Source: Hominifimenecus microfluidus (lineage in GTDB: Bacteria > Bacillota > Clostridia > Lachnospirales > Lachnospiraceae). Taken from it: a stretch of 64,000 nucleotides of DNA. The position numbers and the translations under genes are program-made. A model generated the notes under the pieces. The model was not told the origin of the DNA and did not search any database. It was given only the letters and a program-made list of their open reading frames with translations. The stretch's first letter is position 1, and each line of letters starts with the position of its first letter. The DNA lies in assembly GCA_020687485.1 (NCBI GenBank), contig JAJEQR010000006.1:49650-113649 (forward strand), read 5' to 3'. This document shows, piece by piece, positions 44,494-52,714 of the stretch.

Positions 44494-44554
44494 TTGACAC
44501 CAAAAAAATCACTGAGTAGAATGGCATTACTGGCTGGTTAGCTGACTCTAATCA
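44494..44554 (+). promoter_or_regulatory. cargo A promoter with TTAG-N6-CTAA operator
   Basis: TTGACA (44494-44499), a 17-bp spacer and TAGAAT (44517-44522) form a near-ideal sigma-A promoter for the ECF operon. Just after the -10, TGGTTAG-CTGACT-CTAATCA (44535-44554) is a dyad with six of seven arm bases matching. The position at about +7 to +26 fits a repressor. A dyad with the same TTAG-N6-CTAA core precedes the cargo B transporter genes, and cargo B encodes a DtxR-type repressor. Confidence 0.72.
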
Positions 44555-44630
44555 CAGCAATTCTATCACGATTTTGTGCGTAGGTCAATGAGGCTTCTGC
44601 CAGCAAATAATAAATAGGAGGACGTTGAAA

Positions 44631-45236
44631 ATGTCTAATTCACAACAAATGAAAAAAGGGCTATCTGTGCGTGATTTGATTACCACCGGCATCCTTGCTG
44701 CTTTGTACATGGTATGCGCCATGATTGGCGAAGCTATCTTTGGGTTCTTCCCTGTACTGACTTTCCTTTGCCCGCTGTCTATTGCGCTGCTGTGCGGCCC
44801 GGTTTATATGCTGATACTGGCGAAGGTGCCGAAGCATGGCCCAATCATTGTCACCGGTATTTTGGTAGGAGGTGTACTGTTCGTACTCGGTATGTACTGG
44901 TCTATGTGTTTGGCATATTGTATTCTCGGCGTTGTGGCCGATCTGCTGGCCGGTTCCGGGAACTTTAGAAACAAAGGGCGTAACCTGTTGTCCTACATGA
45001 TTTTTGTTCTCAGCCCAGTTTTCTCCTACGGTATGCTTTGGTTTGACCGCGACGCCTATGTGCAATATTTGGTAGAAAAGGGGACAGAACAGACCTATAT
45101 GGACACAATGGTTTCAACCGCGCAAAACTGGATGCTCCCGGCAATGATTATCGGCGTGTTGATCTGTGCTGCTATCAGCGGTCTTGTAGGCCAGAAACTA
45201 TTGAAAAAGCATTTTGAAAAGGCCGGAGTAGTGTAA
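44631..45236 (+). CDS. ECF transporter S component, MptD/Trep_Strep-like (cargo A)
   Basis: A 201-residue membrane protein with about six helices. It opens LSVRDLITTGILAALYMVCA, typical of ECF substrate-binding S components, and ends with the short basic tail KKHFEKAGVV, seen also in its cargo B homologue. It binds the substrate; the EcfT and EcfA proteins encoded next drive uptake. The ligand is unknown; this family has been tied only loosely to metals. ATG 44631 follows AGGAGG with good spacing. Confidence 0.85.
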   Translation: MSNSQQMKKGLSVRDLITTGILAALYMVCAMIGEAIFGFFPVLTFLCPLSIALLCGPVYMLILAKVPKHGPIIVTGILVGGVLFVLGMYWSMCLAYCILGVVADLLAGSGNFRNKGRNLLSYMIFVLSPVFSYGMLWFDRDAYVQYLVEKGTEQTYMDTMVSTAQNWMLPAMIIGVLICAAISGLVGQKLLKKHFEKAGVV

Positions 45237-45976
45237 TGGAGATGCAACTGCAAACAAAAGACACACTTGCCACATTACATTTAGACCCTCGCACAAAACT
45301 ATATCTGTTGATCGTCGGAAATGTTGCGTTGTTCCTTGCGCCCTCTTTACTCTATGAGATTGCGCTGGTTGTATGCGTTGTGATTCTCGGCATCCTTGTA
45401 GGAGCAAAGCGGTTTACGGTAAGAATGGCTGCTATCTATGCGGGAATGGTTGTTCTGCATATCATTGGAACAAATTATTTGACAGGGACTTTGCAGATTG
45501 CGATTGTAACATTTACCGTATTTATCCGTAAAATCTTTCCTTGTGCCATGCTCGGAGGTATTTTAGTCAGCACGACAAGGGTAAATGAATTTATGGCGAC
45601 CATGAACCGTATTCATATGCCAAAAGCAATGGTTATTCCTCTGACGGTCATGCTCCGTTACTTTCCTATGGTGCATGAGGACTGGGGCTATATCAGCGAT
45701 GCCATGCGGATGCGCGATGTAGCTCCAACCGTAAAAAGTCTGCTAACCCATCCGGCCCGAACAGTGGAATGTATCTATGTTCCGATGATGATGTCAGCAC
45801 TGAAAGTGGCGGATGAATTATCGGCGGCGGCTGTTACAAGGGGGCTGGAAAATCCGAAGCCCCGAACCTGCTTGCAGGAAATCCACTTTAATGTTGCGGA
45901 TGCTGTATGCTTTATCCTGTTCACTTTGTTTATGTCAGTGTCAATCTGGCTGAAATTGAAAGGGGGTGCAGGCTAA
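45236..45976 (+). CDS. ECF transporter T component (cargo A)
   Basis: A 246-residue EcfT/CbiQ-type protein. It begins with LDPRTKLYLLIVGNVALF, the family's usual first segment, and has the two ATPase-coupling motifs AMRMRDVAPT and SAAAVTRGLENP. It links the S component to the ATPase pair. TAATG overlaps join it to genes on both sides. Confidence 0.9.
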   Translation: MEMQLQTKDTLATLHLDPRTKLYLLIVGNVALFLAPSLLYEIALVVCVVILGILVGAKRFTVRMAAIYAGMVVLHIIGTNYLTGTLQIAIVTFTVFIRKIFPCAMLGGILVSTTRVNEFMATMNRIHMPKAMVIPLTVMLRYFPMVHEDWGYISDAMRMRDVAPTVKSLLTHPARTVECIYVPMMMSALKVADELSAAAVTRGLENPKPRTCLQEIHFNVADAVCFILFTLFMSVSIWLKLKGGAG

Positions 45977-47469
45977 TGATCCGTTTTGACAAGGTTTCTT
46001 TTACCTATCAGGAATCATTACAAAATGGCGGACTGCGCGATGTTGATTTGACAATCAACAAAGGCGAGTGTGTGCTGTTGTGTGGGCGAAGCGGCTGTGG
46101 GAAAACCACATTGACCCGTCTTGTGAATGGACTGATTCCATACTTTTATCCGGGAGAAGTTACCGGCACAACCTATGTTGACGGTAAAGATATACAGGAT
46201 TATCCCATATACGAAGTGTCCGAGTATGTGGGGTCTGTATTCCAAAATCCACGCTCTCAATTTTTTAATGTAGATACAGACAGTGAAATCTCCTTTGGAA
46301 TGGAAAATCTGACTTATCCAAGAGAAAAAATGAAAGAACGCATTTCAAAGACAGTTGCGGATTTGGATATAGCCCATCTGACCGGGAGAAGCATATTTGA
46401 ATTGTCTGGCGGTGAAAAACAAAAGGTGGCGTTTGCGTCCATCTATGCTATGTCTCCGAGTATTTACTTGTTAGATGAACCATCGTCCAATCTGGATATG
46501 GATGCTATTGAGGATTTGCGGCGTACACTTGAACTCCTAAAGAAACAAGGCAAGACCATTCTAATTGCAGAACATAGGATTTATTATCTGAGGGAATTAG
46601 TTGACCGCATTGCGTATATGGAAAACGGGGCTATATCTGCTGTGTTTTCTCCAAGCCAGTTTCTTTCTATTCCTGAAGAACAGCGGCATAGTATGGGACT
46701 TCGCGCTTTAGATTTGTCAAAGGTACAGCCAAGAGCCTTTGCTGAAAATTCTCAAAAGCCGATTTTGGAAGTCAGGAACTTATCCTTGTTCTATAAGAAA
46801 AAGCCGGTTCTAGACGATTTGAATTTGAGTGCGGCACCGGGAGAAATCATAGGAATTATCGGCCATAACGGAGCCGGGAAATCTACATTTTCCAGAACAC
46901 TATGCGGCCTGCACACAAACTGTACGGGACAAATTCTTTGGGATGGTAAAGAACTGAACGCAAAGAGCCGGTTAAAACGCTCCTATATGGTGATGCAGGA
47001 CGTAAGCTATCAGTTATTTGCCGATACATTGGAAAAGGAATGTGTATTTGGAATTAAGCATCCTGATCTGGATGCAGCAAAACAGGCAATGGAACGGCTG
47101 GGTATTTATGAGTACCGTACTCATCATCCCAATACACTTTCCGGGGGGCAGAAGCAGCGTGCAGCCGTGGCGGTCAGTATGGTATGCTGTAAGGATGTTT
47201 TAATTTTTGATGAACCAACTAGCGGACTTGATTATGACAGCATGATTCAGGTTGCGGGGTTATTTCAAACGCTTTCCAAAATGGGAAAGGTAATTTTTGT
47301 TGTAACCCATGATTACGAATTTTTAGCGGCAGCCTGTACAAGAGTGATTCATTTAGATAACGGAAAACAGCAGGAAGATTACCCACTTTCCCCCGACAAT
47401 CTGCATCGACTACATGATTTTTTCTTGCGGTCAGAAAGGAGGCAGAACCTTGAGGAGAATGGAAAATGA
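45976..47469 (+). CDS. fused ECF ATPase with two ATP-binding domains (cargo A)
   Basis: A 497-residue protein with two complete ATPase domains, equal to EcfA1 and EcfA2 in one chain. First: Walker A GRSGCGKTT, signature LSGGEKQK, Walker B YLLDEPSSNLD. Second: GHNGAGKST, LSGGQKQR, LIFDEPTSGLD. ATG 45976 overlaps the EcfT stop. A very similar fused protein occurs in cargo B. Confidence 0.92.
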   Translation: MIRFDKVSFTYQESLQNGGLRDVDLTINKGECVLLCGRSGCGKTTLTRLVNGLIPYFYPGEVTGTTYVDGKDIQDYPIYEVSEYVGSVFQNPRSQFFNVDTDSEISFGMENLTYPREKMKERISKTVADLDIAHLTGRSIFELSGGEKQKVAFASIYAMSPSIYLLDEPSSNLDMDAIEDLRRTLELLKKQGKTILIAEHRIYYLRELVDRIAYMENGAISAVFSPSQFLSIPEEQRHSMGLRALDLSKVQPRAFAENSQKPILEVRNLSLFYKKKPVLDDLNLSAAPGEIIGIIGHNGAGKSTFSRTLCGLHTNCTGQILWDGKELNAKSRLKRSYMVMQDVSYQLFADTLEKECVFGIKHPDLDAAKQAMERLGIYEYRTHHPNTLSGGQKQRAAVAVSMVCCKDVLIFDEPTSGLDYDSMIQVAGLFQTLSKMGKVIFVVTHDYEFLAAACTRVIHLDNGKQQEDYPLSPDNLHRLHDFFLRSERRQNLEENGK

Positions 47470-48112
47470 CCTCCTGTTCTTCCATGAGCTGATTGGTAAC
47501 TGTTCCGTTGAAAAGGATTCAAAGATATATACAATTTCTCCCAAATTTGGGAAAGGCACCATGCAGAGCTTTGAAGTGATGCCTGGTGCTGAAATTGTTT
47601 ATAGCAATGTTCATATCACAACTCCAATTCAAAAAAATATCCAATGTATAGATCGTTTTATTGAAGTCACCTATTGCTTTCATGGGCGAGTGAATATGCT
47701 GTTCAGCGACCAGCCGGAGATGATTATGAGCGACCATTATATTTCTGTTTTCAATGGTGCAAGCCACCTGAAAAGCTGTGATTTTGGAGAAGAACCTTTT
47801 GTTGGTGTTTCAGTGGTGGCTTATCTGCCGCAGATCATAAACAGCCTGAATATCATGCTGGGAACAATCGCGTTTGACGAGGACATGGATTTTCAAGGAC
47901 TTTTTACAGCGGGCGGATGCTTTATAGCACCCGCAACAAAAAGTGTGGAGCATATTTTTACCGAACTGCTCTTGCTGCCGGAACAGTACCGCAATTACCT
48001 TATGCGTATTAAAGTCATGGAACTATTGCTATACCTGGTTGGCAAAATGGAGTATCGGACAGATTTTGGAATTTCACTATTCCGCAAGGAGGAGATGAAT
48101 TGTAATGAGTGA
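47450..48112 (+). CDS. AraC-type sensor domain without DNA-binding domain
   Basis: A 220-residue protein resembling the N-terminal ligand-binding part of AraC regulators found beside YbtP/Q-like genes. It ends at LLYLVGKMEYRTDFGISLF, just where the helix-turn-helix should begin. The last codons overlap the ribosome site and start of the next gene, so a deletion may have joined the sensor directly to the ABC gene. It may be a decayed regulator or a sensor-only modulator. TTG 47450 lies after AAAGGAGG; ATG 47459 is an alternative. Confidence 0.7.
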   Translation: MRRMENDLLFFHELIGNCSVEKDSKIYTISPKFGKGTMQSFEVMPGAEIVYSNVHITTPIQKNIQCIDRFIEVTYCFHGRVNMLFSDQPEMIMSDHYISVFNGASHLKSCDFGEEPFVGVSVVAYLPQIINSLNIMLGTIAFDEDMDFQGLFTAGGCFIAPATKSVEHIFTELLLLPEQYRNYLMRIKVMELLLYLVGKMEYRTDFGISLFRKEEMNCNE

Positions 48113-49844
48113 TGTAAAAGCCCTGTTTGGACTAATTGATAAGAAAAATAAGCGCCGCCTGATTGGTGCGGTGATCTGTTGCGTCCTGTCTGTTTTGTGC
48201 GGCATCCTGCCCTATTTAGGCGTTTGGGGTATTGTGACCTGTTTCCTGGATGAACGGACAGAGAACCTTTTTCAATATGTGTGCCTGATTGCTGTAGCAA
48301 TCATTTTGAAACATCTGCTGTTTGGAACCGGCACAAAAATCTCTCACAAGGTAGCCTACCAGACATTGGGGGAAACCCGTAAAAAGCTGTTCCGTAAAAT
48401 TGCCCGTTTACCAATGGGCTATGTGAAAACAACGGCATCCGGGCAGGTCAAAACGATCATTATGGACAATATGGAACAGTTGGAGACATTTTACGCCCAT
48501 AACATTCCAGAGATTATTTCTGGTCTCGCTGTACCGCTATGTATGGAAATCCTGCTGGCGATATTGGACATTAGGGTAGCCGGTATCATGCTGATTCCGG
48601 TCGTTCTGTTTATTCTTGTCGGTATTCTTATGATTATCGTTCAGATGAAAAAAATGGACGAATTTAATCAGGCGTTTGCCGACGTCAGCGTTAAGACGGT
48701 GGAATATGTCAACGGTATGAAAGAACTGAAGATATTTGCCGCCGACGAATCCACTTATGGCCGCCTGTCAGAAAGCATCCGCACTTACAGCACCGTTGTA
48801 ACAGAGTGGTTTCAAAGCTGCTTGAAATATGTTGCTTTCAATCATGCCGACTTAAACAGCAACCTTGTGTTCTTGTTTCCACTTGCTGGTTTGATGTACC
48901 TCTCCGGCAGCGTGACAGCGGCCAGCTATATTATGTATCTGTTTATGGGGCTTGCCATGCTGATTCCGTTGGAAACTGTTTCTAATAACTTTGATTATAT
49001 CGGCATGAACGCTTCTGTTGCAAAAAAGATAGACGAAATTCTGAAGCTGGATGAAATGGCGGATATGACCTCGAAGGCAGAACTTTCCGACCACACGATT
49101 GTGTTTGAACACGTTACATTTTCCTATGGGGAAGGACAGCCGGTATTAAAAGATGTCTCATTTACTGTTCCTGATGGAAAAGTAACTGCGCTCGTCGGTG
49201 TTTCCGGCAGCGGTAAAAGTACGGCGGCCAGCCTGATCTGCCGGTTTTGGGATATAACCGAGGGACAGATTTGCCTGGGAGGCGTACCGCTGAACCAGAT
49301 TCCGCTATCCGATCTGATGTCCCAGATCTCCTTTGTGACCCAGAATACGTTCCTGTTCAAAAAGAGTATCCGGGAAAACATTATGATGGGAAACCAAGAG
49401 GCCACGGAGGAAGAAATGATGCAGGCAGCAAAGGATGCCGTATGTCACGACTTTATTATGCGGCTTCCAAAGGACTATGACACAGTGATAGACAAGGAAA
49501 CCAAGTTGAGCGGTGGCGAAAAACAGAGAATCACATTGGCAAGGGCAATTCTGAAAAATGCGCCGATTGTGATTCTTGACGAGGCAACGGCTTACATTGA
49601 CGCCGACAATGAAGATTTACTGCAAAAGGCGCTGGCTAAATTATCAGAGGGAAAAACCGTACTCGTAATAGCGCACCGTCTTTCCAGTATCAAGGAAGCT
49701 GATTCGATTGTGGTTCTGGAACAAGGCAAAGTGATTGATTGCGGCACACATGATGAATTGATAAGACGTTGCTCCCCGTATCAGGATATGTGGGCGGCCT
49801 TTGAGCAATCCGATCAATGGAAAATGGGAGGTGTAAACGCATGA
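48105..49844 (+). CDS. ABC half-transporter, YbtP/IrtA-like, first of pair (cargo A)
   Basis: A 579-residue exporter-fold protein: six helices to about residue 310, then an ATPase with GVSGSGKST, LSGGEKQR, IVILDEATAYID and IAHRLSS. The D-loop reads YID in place of ALD. Pairs of this type beside ECF genes, AraC and DtxR regulators resemble siderophore or metallophore import systems, but a peptide or drug exporter is also possible. AAGGAGG lies ahead of ATG 48105. Confidence 0.9.
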   Translation: MSDVKALFGLIDKKNKRRLIGAVICCVLSVLCGILPYLGVWGIVTCFLDERTENLFQYVCLIAVAIILKHLLFGTGTKISHKVAYQTLGETRKKLFRKIARLPMGYVKTTASGQVKTIIMDNMEQLETFYAHNIPEIISGLAVPLCMEILLAILDIRVAGIMLIPVVLFILVGILMIIVQMKKMDEFNQAFADVSVKTVEYVNGMKELKIFAADESTYGRLSESIRTYSTVVTEWFQSCLKYVAFNHADLNSNLVFLFPLAGLMYLSGSVTAASYIMYLFMGLAMLIPLETVSNNFDYIGMNASVAKKIDEILKLDEMADMTSKAELSDHTIVFEHVTFSYGEGQPVLKDVSFTVPDGKVTALVGVSGSGKSTAASLICRFWDITEGQICLGGVPLNQIPLSDLMSQISFVTQNTFLFKKSIRENIMMGNQEATEEEMMQAAKDAVCHDFIMRLPKDYDTVIDKETKLSGGEKQRITLARAILKNAPIVILDEATAYIDADNEDLLQKALAKLSEGKTVLVIAHRLSSIKEADSIVVLEQGKVIDCGTHDELIRRCSPYQDMWAAFEQSDQWKMGGVNA

Positions 49845-51577
49845 TTGCTATGATACGGAAATTCTTAGAACTTGCAGGCGAGCGTAAAAAGCAGCTTTAT
49901 CTTGCGTGGCTGTTTCAGGCGTTGACCTCAATTTGTGAGGGCGCGATATATTTCATGCTGTTCCTTGCGATAAAAGATATTTTGGGCGGTTCGTTTACAA
50001 GGGAAAAACTGATACAGTATAGCCTTATGTTTCTGGTTTATACTGTCCTGCATTTTGTTTTTTATTACTTTACGATTGCAAAACAGCGCCCGGTATCTTA
50101 TGCCATGATGCGGGATGAACGCCTTTCGATTGCGGCAAAAATCAAACAGTTTCCGCTATACTACTTTACAAAAGACAAGATCAGCCAGCTTACATCTTTG
50201 TTTACAACTGATTTAAGTTTTGTGGAAATGAATATCATGGAGATTATTGCCGGTTTCGTTTCCAGCATGATCATGACGGTTGTATTTGCTCTGATGCTGC
50301 TTAGTGTGGACTGGCGTATGGCGCTTCTTCTGTTTGTGGGAATCATCCCCGGTTATATCCTCTACCAGCAGTTTCAAAAGAGCATGGTTCAACTGGGAGA
50401 GCAGAAGAAAAATGCACAGGTGGCAATGATTGATTCCACGCTGGAATATGTACAGGGTATGGAAACGATCAAGGCATACCGGCTGGAACAAACCGGTAAG
50501 CTCGTAGAGAATCAGGTGGACGGATATTGCACAGCTTCTGGCCGTTATGAATCGACGCTGACGAATTGGAGTATGGGTTATAAGATCTGCCTGAATCTGG
50601 GGCTGTTTTTGAGTTTGGGTGTTGGCATTACAATGGTTCGTTCTGGTTCATTAGCCTCGGCAACCTATTTGTTTTTTGCAATCATGGGTATTATTTTTTA
50701 CCGTCCGCTGGAAGCTCTGATGGGTTCCTTTGCAATGATGAATCTTGCAAACGCATCGTTGGATAATATAGCGGAAATTAACAACCTGCCGACTGAAAAT
50801 GAAAAACAGGGAATTACACAGTTTGCCGATACACAAGCCGATGTATGGTTTGAAAATGTATCGTTTAGCTATGATGGAAAGCGTGAAGCAGTTAGTCATG
50901 TAAGTTTTTCAGCTAACCCCGGAACGATCACTGCATTGGTTGGTCCTTCTGGAAGCGGCAAATCTACTCTCCTTAATTTGATTCTGGGATTCGTGACGCC
51001 GAAAAACGGGCGGATTCTGTTGAATGGGAAAGATGCGGCAACATTAAAGCATAGTGATCTGGTGCGTCATGTGAGTATCGTTTTTCAGGAAGTATATCTT
51101 TTTCAGGATACCATGATGAATAATATTCGGATGGGAAACCAGAGCGCAACGGACGAGCAGGTGATAGAGGCGGCAAAAAAGGCTCACTGTCACGAATTTA
51201 TAGAAAAACTCCCACAGGGTTATCAAACGGTTATCAGCGAGGGCGGTGCAAGCCTTTCCGGTGGTGAGCGTCAGCGTGTCGCTATTGCGAGGGCAATTTT
51301 GAAAGATTCCCCGATCATTCTTTTGGATGAGGCGCTTTCCAGTCTGGATGCTGAAAATGCCGTAGCAATACAAAAGGGCATAGAAGAAATGATTAAGGGG
51401 AAAACGGTGTTCCTTGTATCACACACTTTGTCCTATATCCAAAATGCAGATCAAATACTTGTTTTATCTGACGGTGTTTTGCAGGGCTGCGGAAAACATG
51501 ATGAATTATTGCAATCAGTGCCTCTTTATAAAACTATGTGGGAAAAAGAAAAATCCATTAAAAGTTGGAAATTATAG
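49841..51577 (+). CDS. ABC half-transporter, YbtQ/IrtB-like, second of pair (cargo A)
   Basis: A 578-residue partner with a membrane domain to about residue 310 and an ATPase with GPSGSGKST, LSGGERQR, IILLDEALSSLD and the switch VSHTLS. ATG 49841 overlaps the previous stop (ATGA) and follows GGGAGGTG. Together the two form a heterodimer. Cargo A gene content ends here; the next 140 bp holds a DtxR gene remnant. Confidence 0.9.
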   Translation: MIAMIRKFLELAGERKKQLYLAWLFQALTSICEGAIYFMLFLAIKDILGGSFTREKLIQYSLMFLVYTVLHFVFYYFTIAKQRPVSYAMMRDERLSIAAKIKQFPLYYFTKDKISQLTSLFTTDLSFVEMNIMEIIAGFVSSMIMTVVFALMLLSVDWRMALLLFVGIIPGYILYQQFQKSMVQLGEQKKNAQVAMIDSTLEYVQGMETIKAYRLEQTGKLVENQVDGYCTASGRYESTLTNWSMGYKICLNLGLFLSLGVGITMVRSGSLASATYLFFAIMGIIFYRPLEALMGSFAMMNLANASLDNIAEINNLPTENEKQGITQFADTQADVWFENVSFSYDGKREAVSHVSFSANPGTITALVGPSGSGKSTLLNLILGFVTPKNGRILLNGKDAATLKHSDLVRHVSIVFQEVYLFQDTMMNNIRMGNQSATDEQVIEAAKKAHCHEFIEKLPQGYQTVISEGGASLSGGERQRVAIARAILKDSPIILLDEALSSLDAENAVAIQKGIEEMIKGKTVFLVSHTLSYIQNADQILVLSDGVLQGCGKHDELLQSVPLYKTMWEKEKSIKSWKL

Positions 51578-51624
51578 GGCAATATGAATGCCCCACATTT
51601 GTACCTGATCACATGCGAATATCA

Positions 51625-51694
51625 GAGCATGCGGCAAGAAAGTGTGCTTTGCAAAAAATGACAATGCATTTGATGATTTTCCTGTGAAGAAATA
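51625..51694 (+). pseudogene. 3' remnant of a DtxR-type repressor gene
   Basis: GAGCATGCG at about 51627 and the following 65 bp match the last 23 codons of the cargo B repressor gene (62660-62728), including TTTGATGATTTTCCTGTGAA and the stop. Small insertions put the upstream part out of frame. The rest of the gene is missing. It shows that cargo A once carried, or recombined through, the same repressor gene. Confidence 0.7.
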
Positions 51695-51722
51695 GAAAGT
51701 GTTGCTTTTTTAAAATAGAAAT

Positions 51723-52442
51723 ATGAAAGACACAAAATACAAAATATTAGCATATTTTGACAATCAATCATATCAAAAACTATTCAATGAGGTAAACTCA
51801 GATTATGCAGAAAATCTACAAATTTTATTGCATAATTTGAGTTTATTTTCTTATGATGTGCTTATAATAGGAGTGATCATTTATAAAGAGAACATAAGTA
51901 ATATTATATCTGCTATTAGAAAGATAACGCAGATACCAATTATTATTTTGACGGATACTTCTTCTTTATTGTGTATGTCATGGAAAAAAGAATTAATATA
52001 CGCTGGTGCAGACTGTGTAATGGATATAAATAGCACTACAGAAGAAGTAGATCTGCAGATTTTTTCATTGGCACGACGAAATAATAAACAAAAAATAACT
52101 CAAAAGCAATCCGAAACGATGATTGATAAAGGAAAACTTGTAATGGATCATAAGAAACATAAAGTATTTTGGAATGATGTAGCGTTACATTTAACACGAC
52201 AAGAATATAATTTTTTATACTTATTAGCAGCGACACCGATGAGAGTATACACGTTTGAACAGATTTACCAGCTTGTCTGGAAAGATTATCCTGTTGGTGA
52301 TATTAAAAATATCATCTGGTGTCTGGTAAAGCGACTGAGAAAAAAGCTGAATGTTGTTGAAGATGGTGCTGGGAATTGTATCGTCAGTGTCAGGGATATA
52401 GGTTACAAATTTGAATTGAATAAAGAAAACGAACAACAGTAA
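51723..52442 (+). CDS. orphan OmpR/PhoB-type regulator with degenerate receiver (copy 1)
   Basis: A 239-residue protein. Residues 1-115 have the receiver fold, but the phospho-acceptor Asp is Gly50 (YDVLIIGVI) and the conserved Lys near 101 is Asp (AGADCVMDIN), so it should not be phosphorylated. Residues 140-235 are a winged helix: LHLTRQEYNFLYLLAATPMR, IYQLVWKDY, then VKRLRKKL and VSVRDIGYKFEL. No kinase gene is near. Four TGAC half-sites at 11-bp spacing lie 67 bp downstream, a probable target. A nearly identical copy starts at 62759. Confidence 0.88.
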   Translation: MKDTKYKILAYFDNQSYQKLFNEVNSDYAENLQILLHNLSLFSYDVLIIGVIIYKENISNIISAIRKITQIPIIILTDTSSLLCMSWKKELIYAGADCVMDINSTTEEVDLQIFSLARRNNKQKITQKQSETMIDKGKLVMDHKKHKVFWNDVALHLTRQEYNFLYLLAATPMRVYTFEQIYQLVWKDYPVGDIKNIIWCLVKRLRKKLNVVEDGAGNCIVSVRDIGYKFELNKENEQQ

Positions 52443-52487
52443 GGCGAATGATCCGTAAAAAGATTATTCGTCTTATTTTATTTATTC
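52442..52487 (+). terminator. terminator after regulator copy 1
   Basis: AAGGCGAAT (52442-52450) pairs with ATTCGTCTT (52467-52475), nine pairs with one wobble, followed by ATTTTATTTATT. It separates the regulator gene from the promoter region of the 92-residue gene. A matching element follows copy 2 at about 63532-63578. Confidence 0.65.
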
Positions 52488-52508
52488 TGGAAAGAAGGTG
52501 ATAAAAAC

Positions 52509-52563
52509 TGACCGTCAATTGACAGTTTTCTGACCGTTAACTGACAGGTGCATCCGATACACT
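52509..52563 (+). promoter_or_regulatory. four TGAC half-sites at 11-bp spacing plus promoter (copy 1)
   Basis: TGACMG occurs at 52509, 52520, 52531 and 52542, exactly 11 bp apart, alternating TGACCG and TGACAG. A -10-like TACACT sits at 52558-52563, with no good -35 at the right distance. This is the layout of PhoB/OmpR-activated promoters, where 11-bp direct repeats replace the -35. The winged-helix gene just upstream is the natural binder. The second copy (63601, 63612, 63623, 63634) keeps the spacing although nearby bases differ. Confidence 0.75.
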
Positions 52564-52566
52564 GTG

Positions 52567-52592
52567 CCTTTGTAAAGATATGATTACAAAGG
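52567..52592 (+). promoter_or_regulatory. leader hairpin 1 covering a ribosome site (copy 1)
   Basis: CCTTTGTAA (52567-52575) and TTACAAAGG (52584-52592) form a perfect 9-bp stem with an 8-nt loop. The 3' arm contains AAAGG of the AAAGGAG ribosome site for a 13-residue leader ORF starting at GTG 52599. Copy 2 is identical at 63659-63684. Confidence 0.7.
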
Positions 52593-52598
52593 AGATCC

Positions 52599-52640
52599 GT
52601 GTTTGCAGGGAGACAGCAGAAATGCCGGACATTCCTGTAG
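52599..52640 (+). CDS. possible 13-residue leader peptide (copy 1)
   Basis: GTG 52599 lies 6 bases after AAAGGAG and opens a 13-codon frame (VFAGRQQKCRTFL) ending in TAG. Its stop codon sits in the loop of a second hairpin, TTCCTGT-AG-ACAGGAA (52632-52647). Copy 2 keeps the frame with one Lys to Arg change. The arrangement resembles translation-controlled leaders of resistance genes; the inducing condition is unknown. Confidence 0.45.
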   Translation: MFAGRQQKCRTFL

Positions 52641-52670
52641 ACAGGAAGAACGGACCAGAGCACCGCCACA

Positions 52671-52704
52671 CTCCGATTTGATTTCGCAAAAATTCAGATC
52701 GGAG
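52671..52704 (+). promoter_or_regulatory. leader hairpin 3 covering the 92-residue gene's ribosome site
   Basis: CTCCGATTTGA (52671-52681) pairs with TCAGATCGGAG (52694-52704), 11 bp including one G-U, with a 12-nt loop. The 3' arm contains CGGAG of the CGGAGG ribosome site for GTG 52715. Folding would block translation. Copy 2 (63763-63796) is identical. Confidence 0.7.
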
Positions 52705-52714
52705 GAAAACATAA

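Noticed and set aside
52478..52669. 63-codon minus-strand frame conserved in both leader copies
   Set aside because: Conservation follows from the recent duplication. It lies across the TGAC array and hairpins and has no convincing ribosome site.
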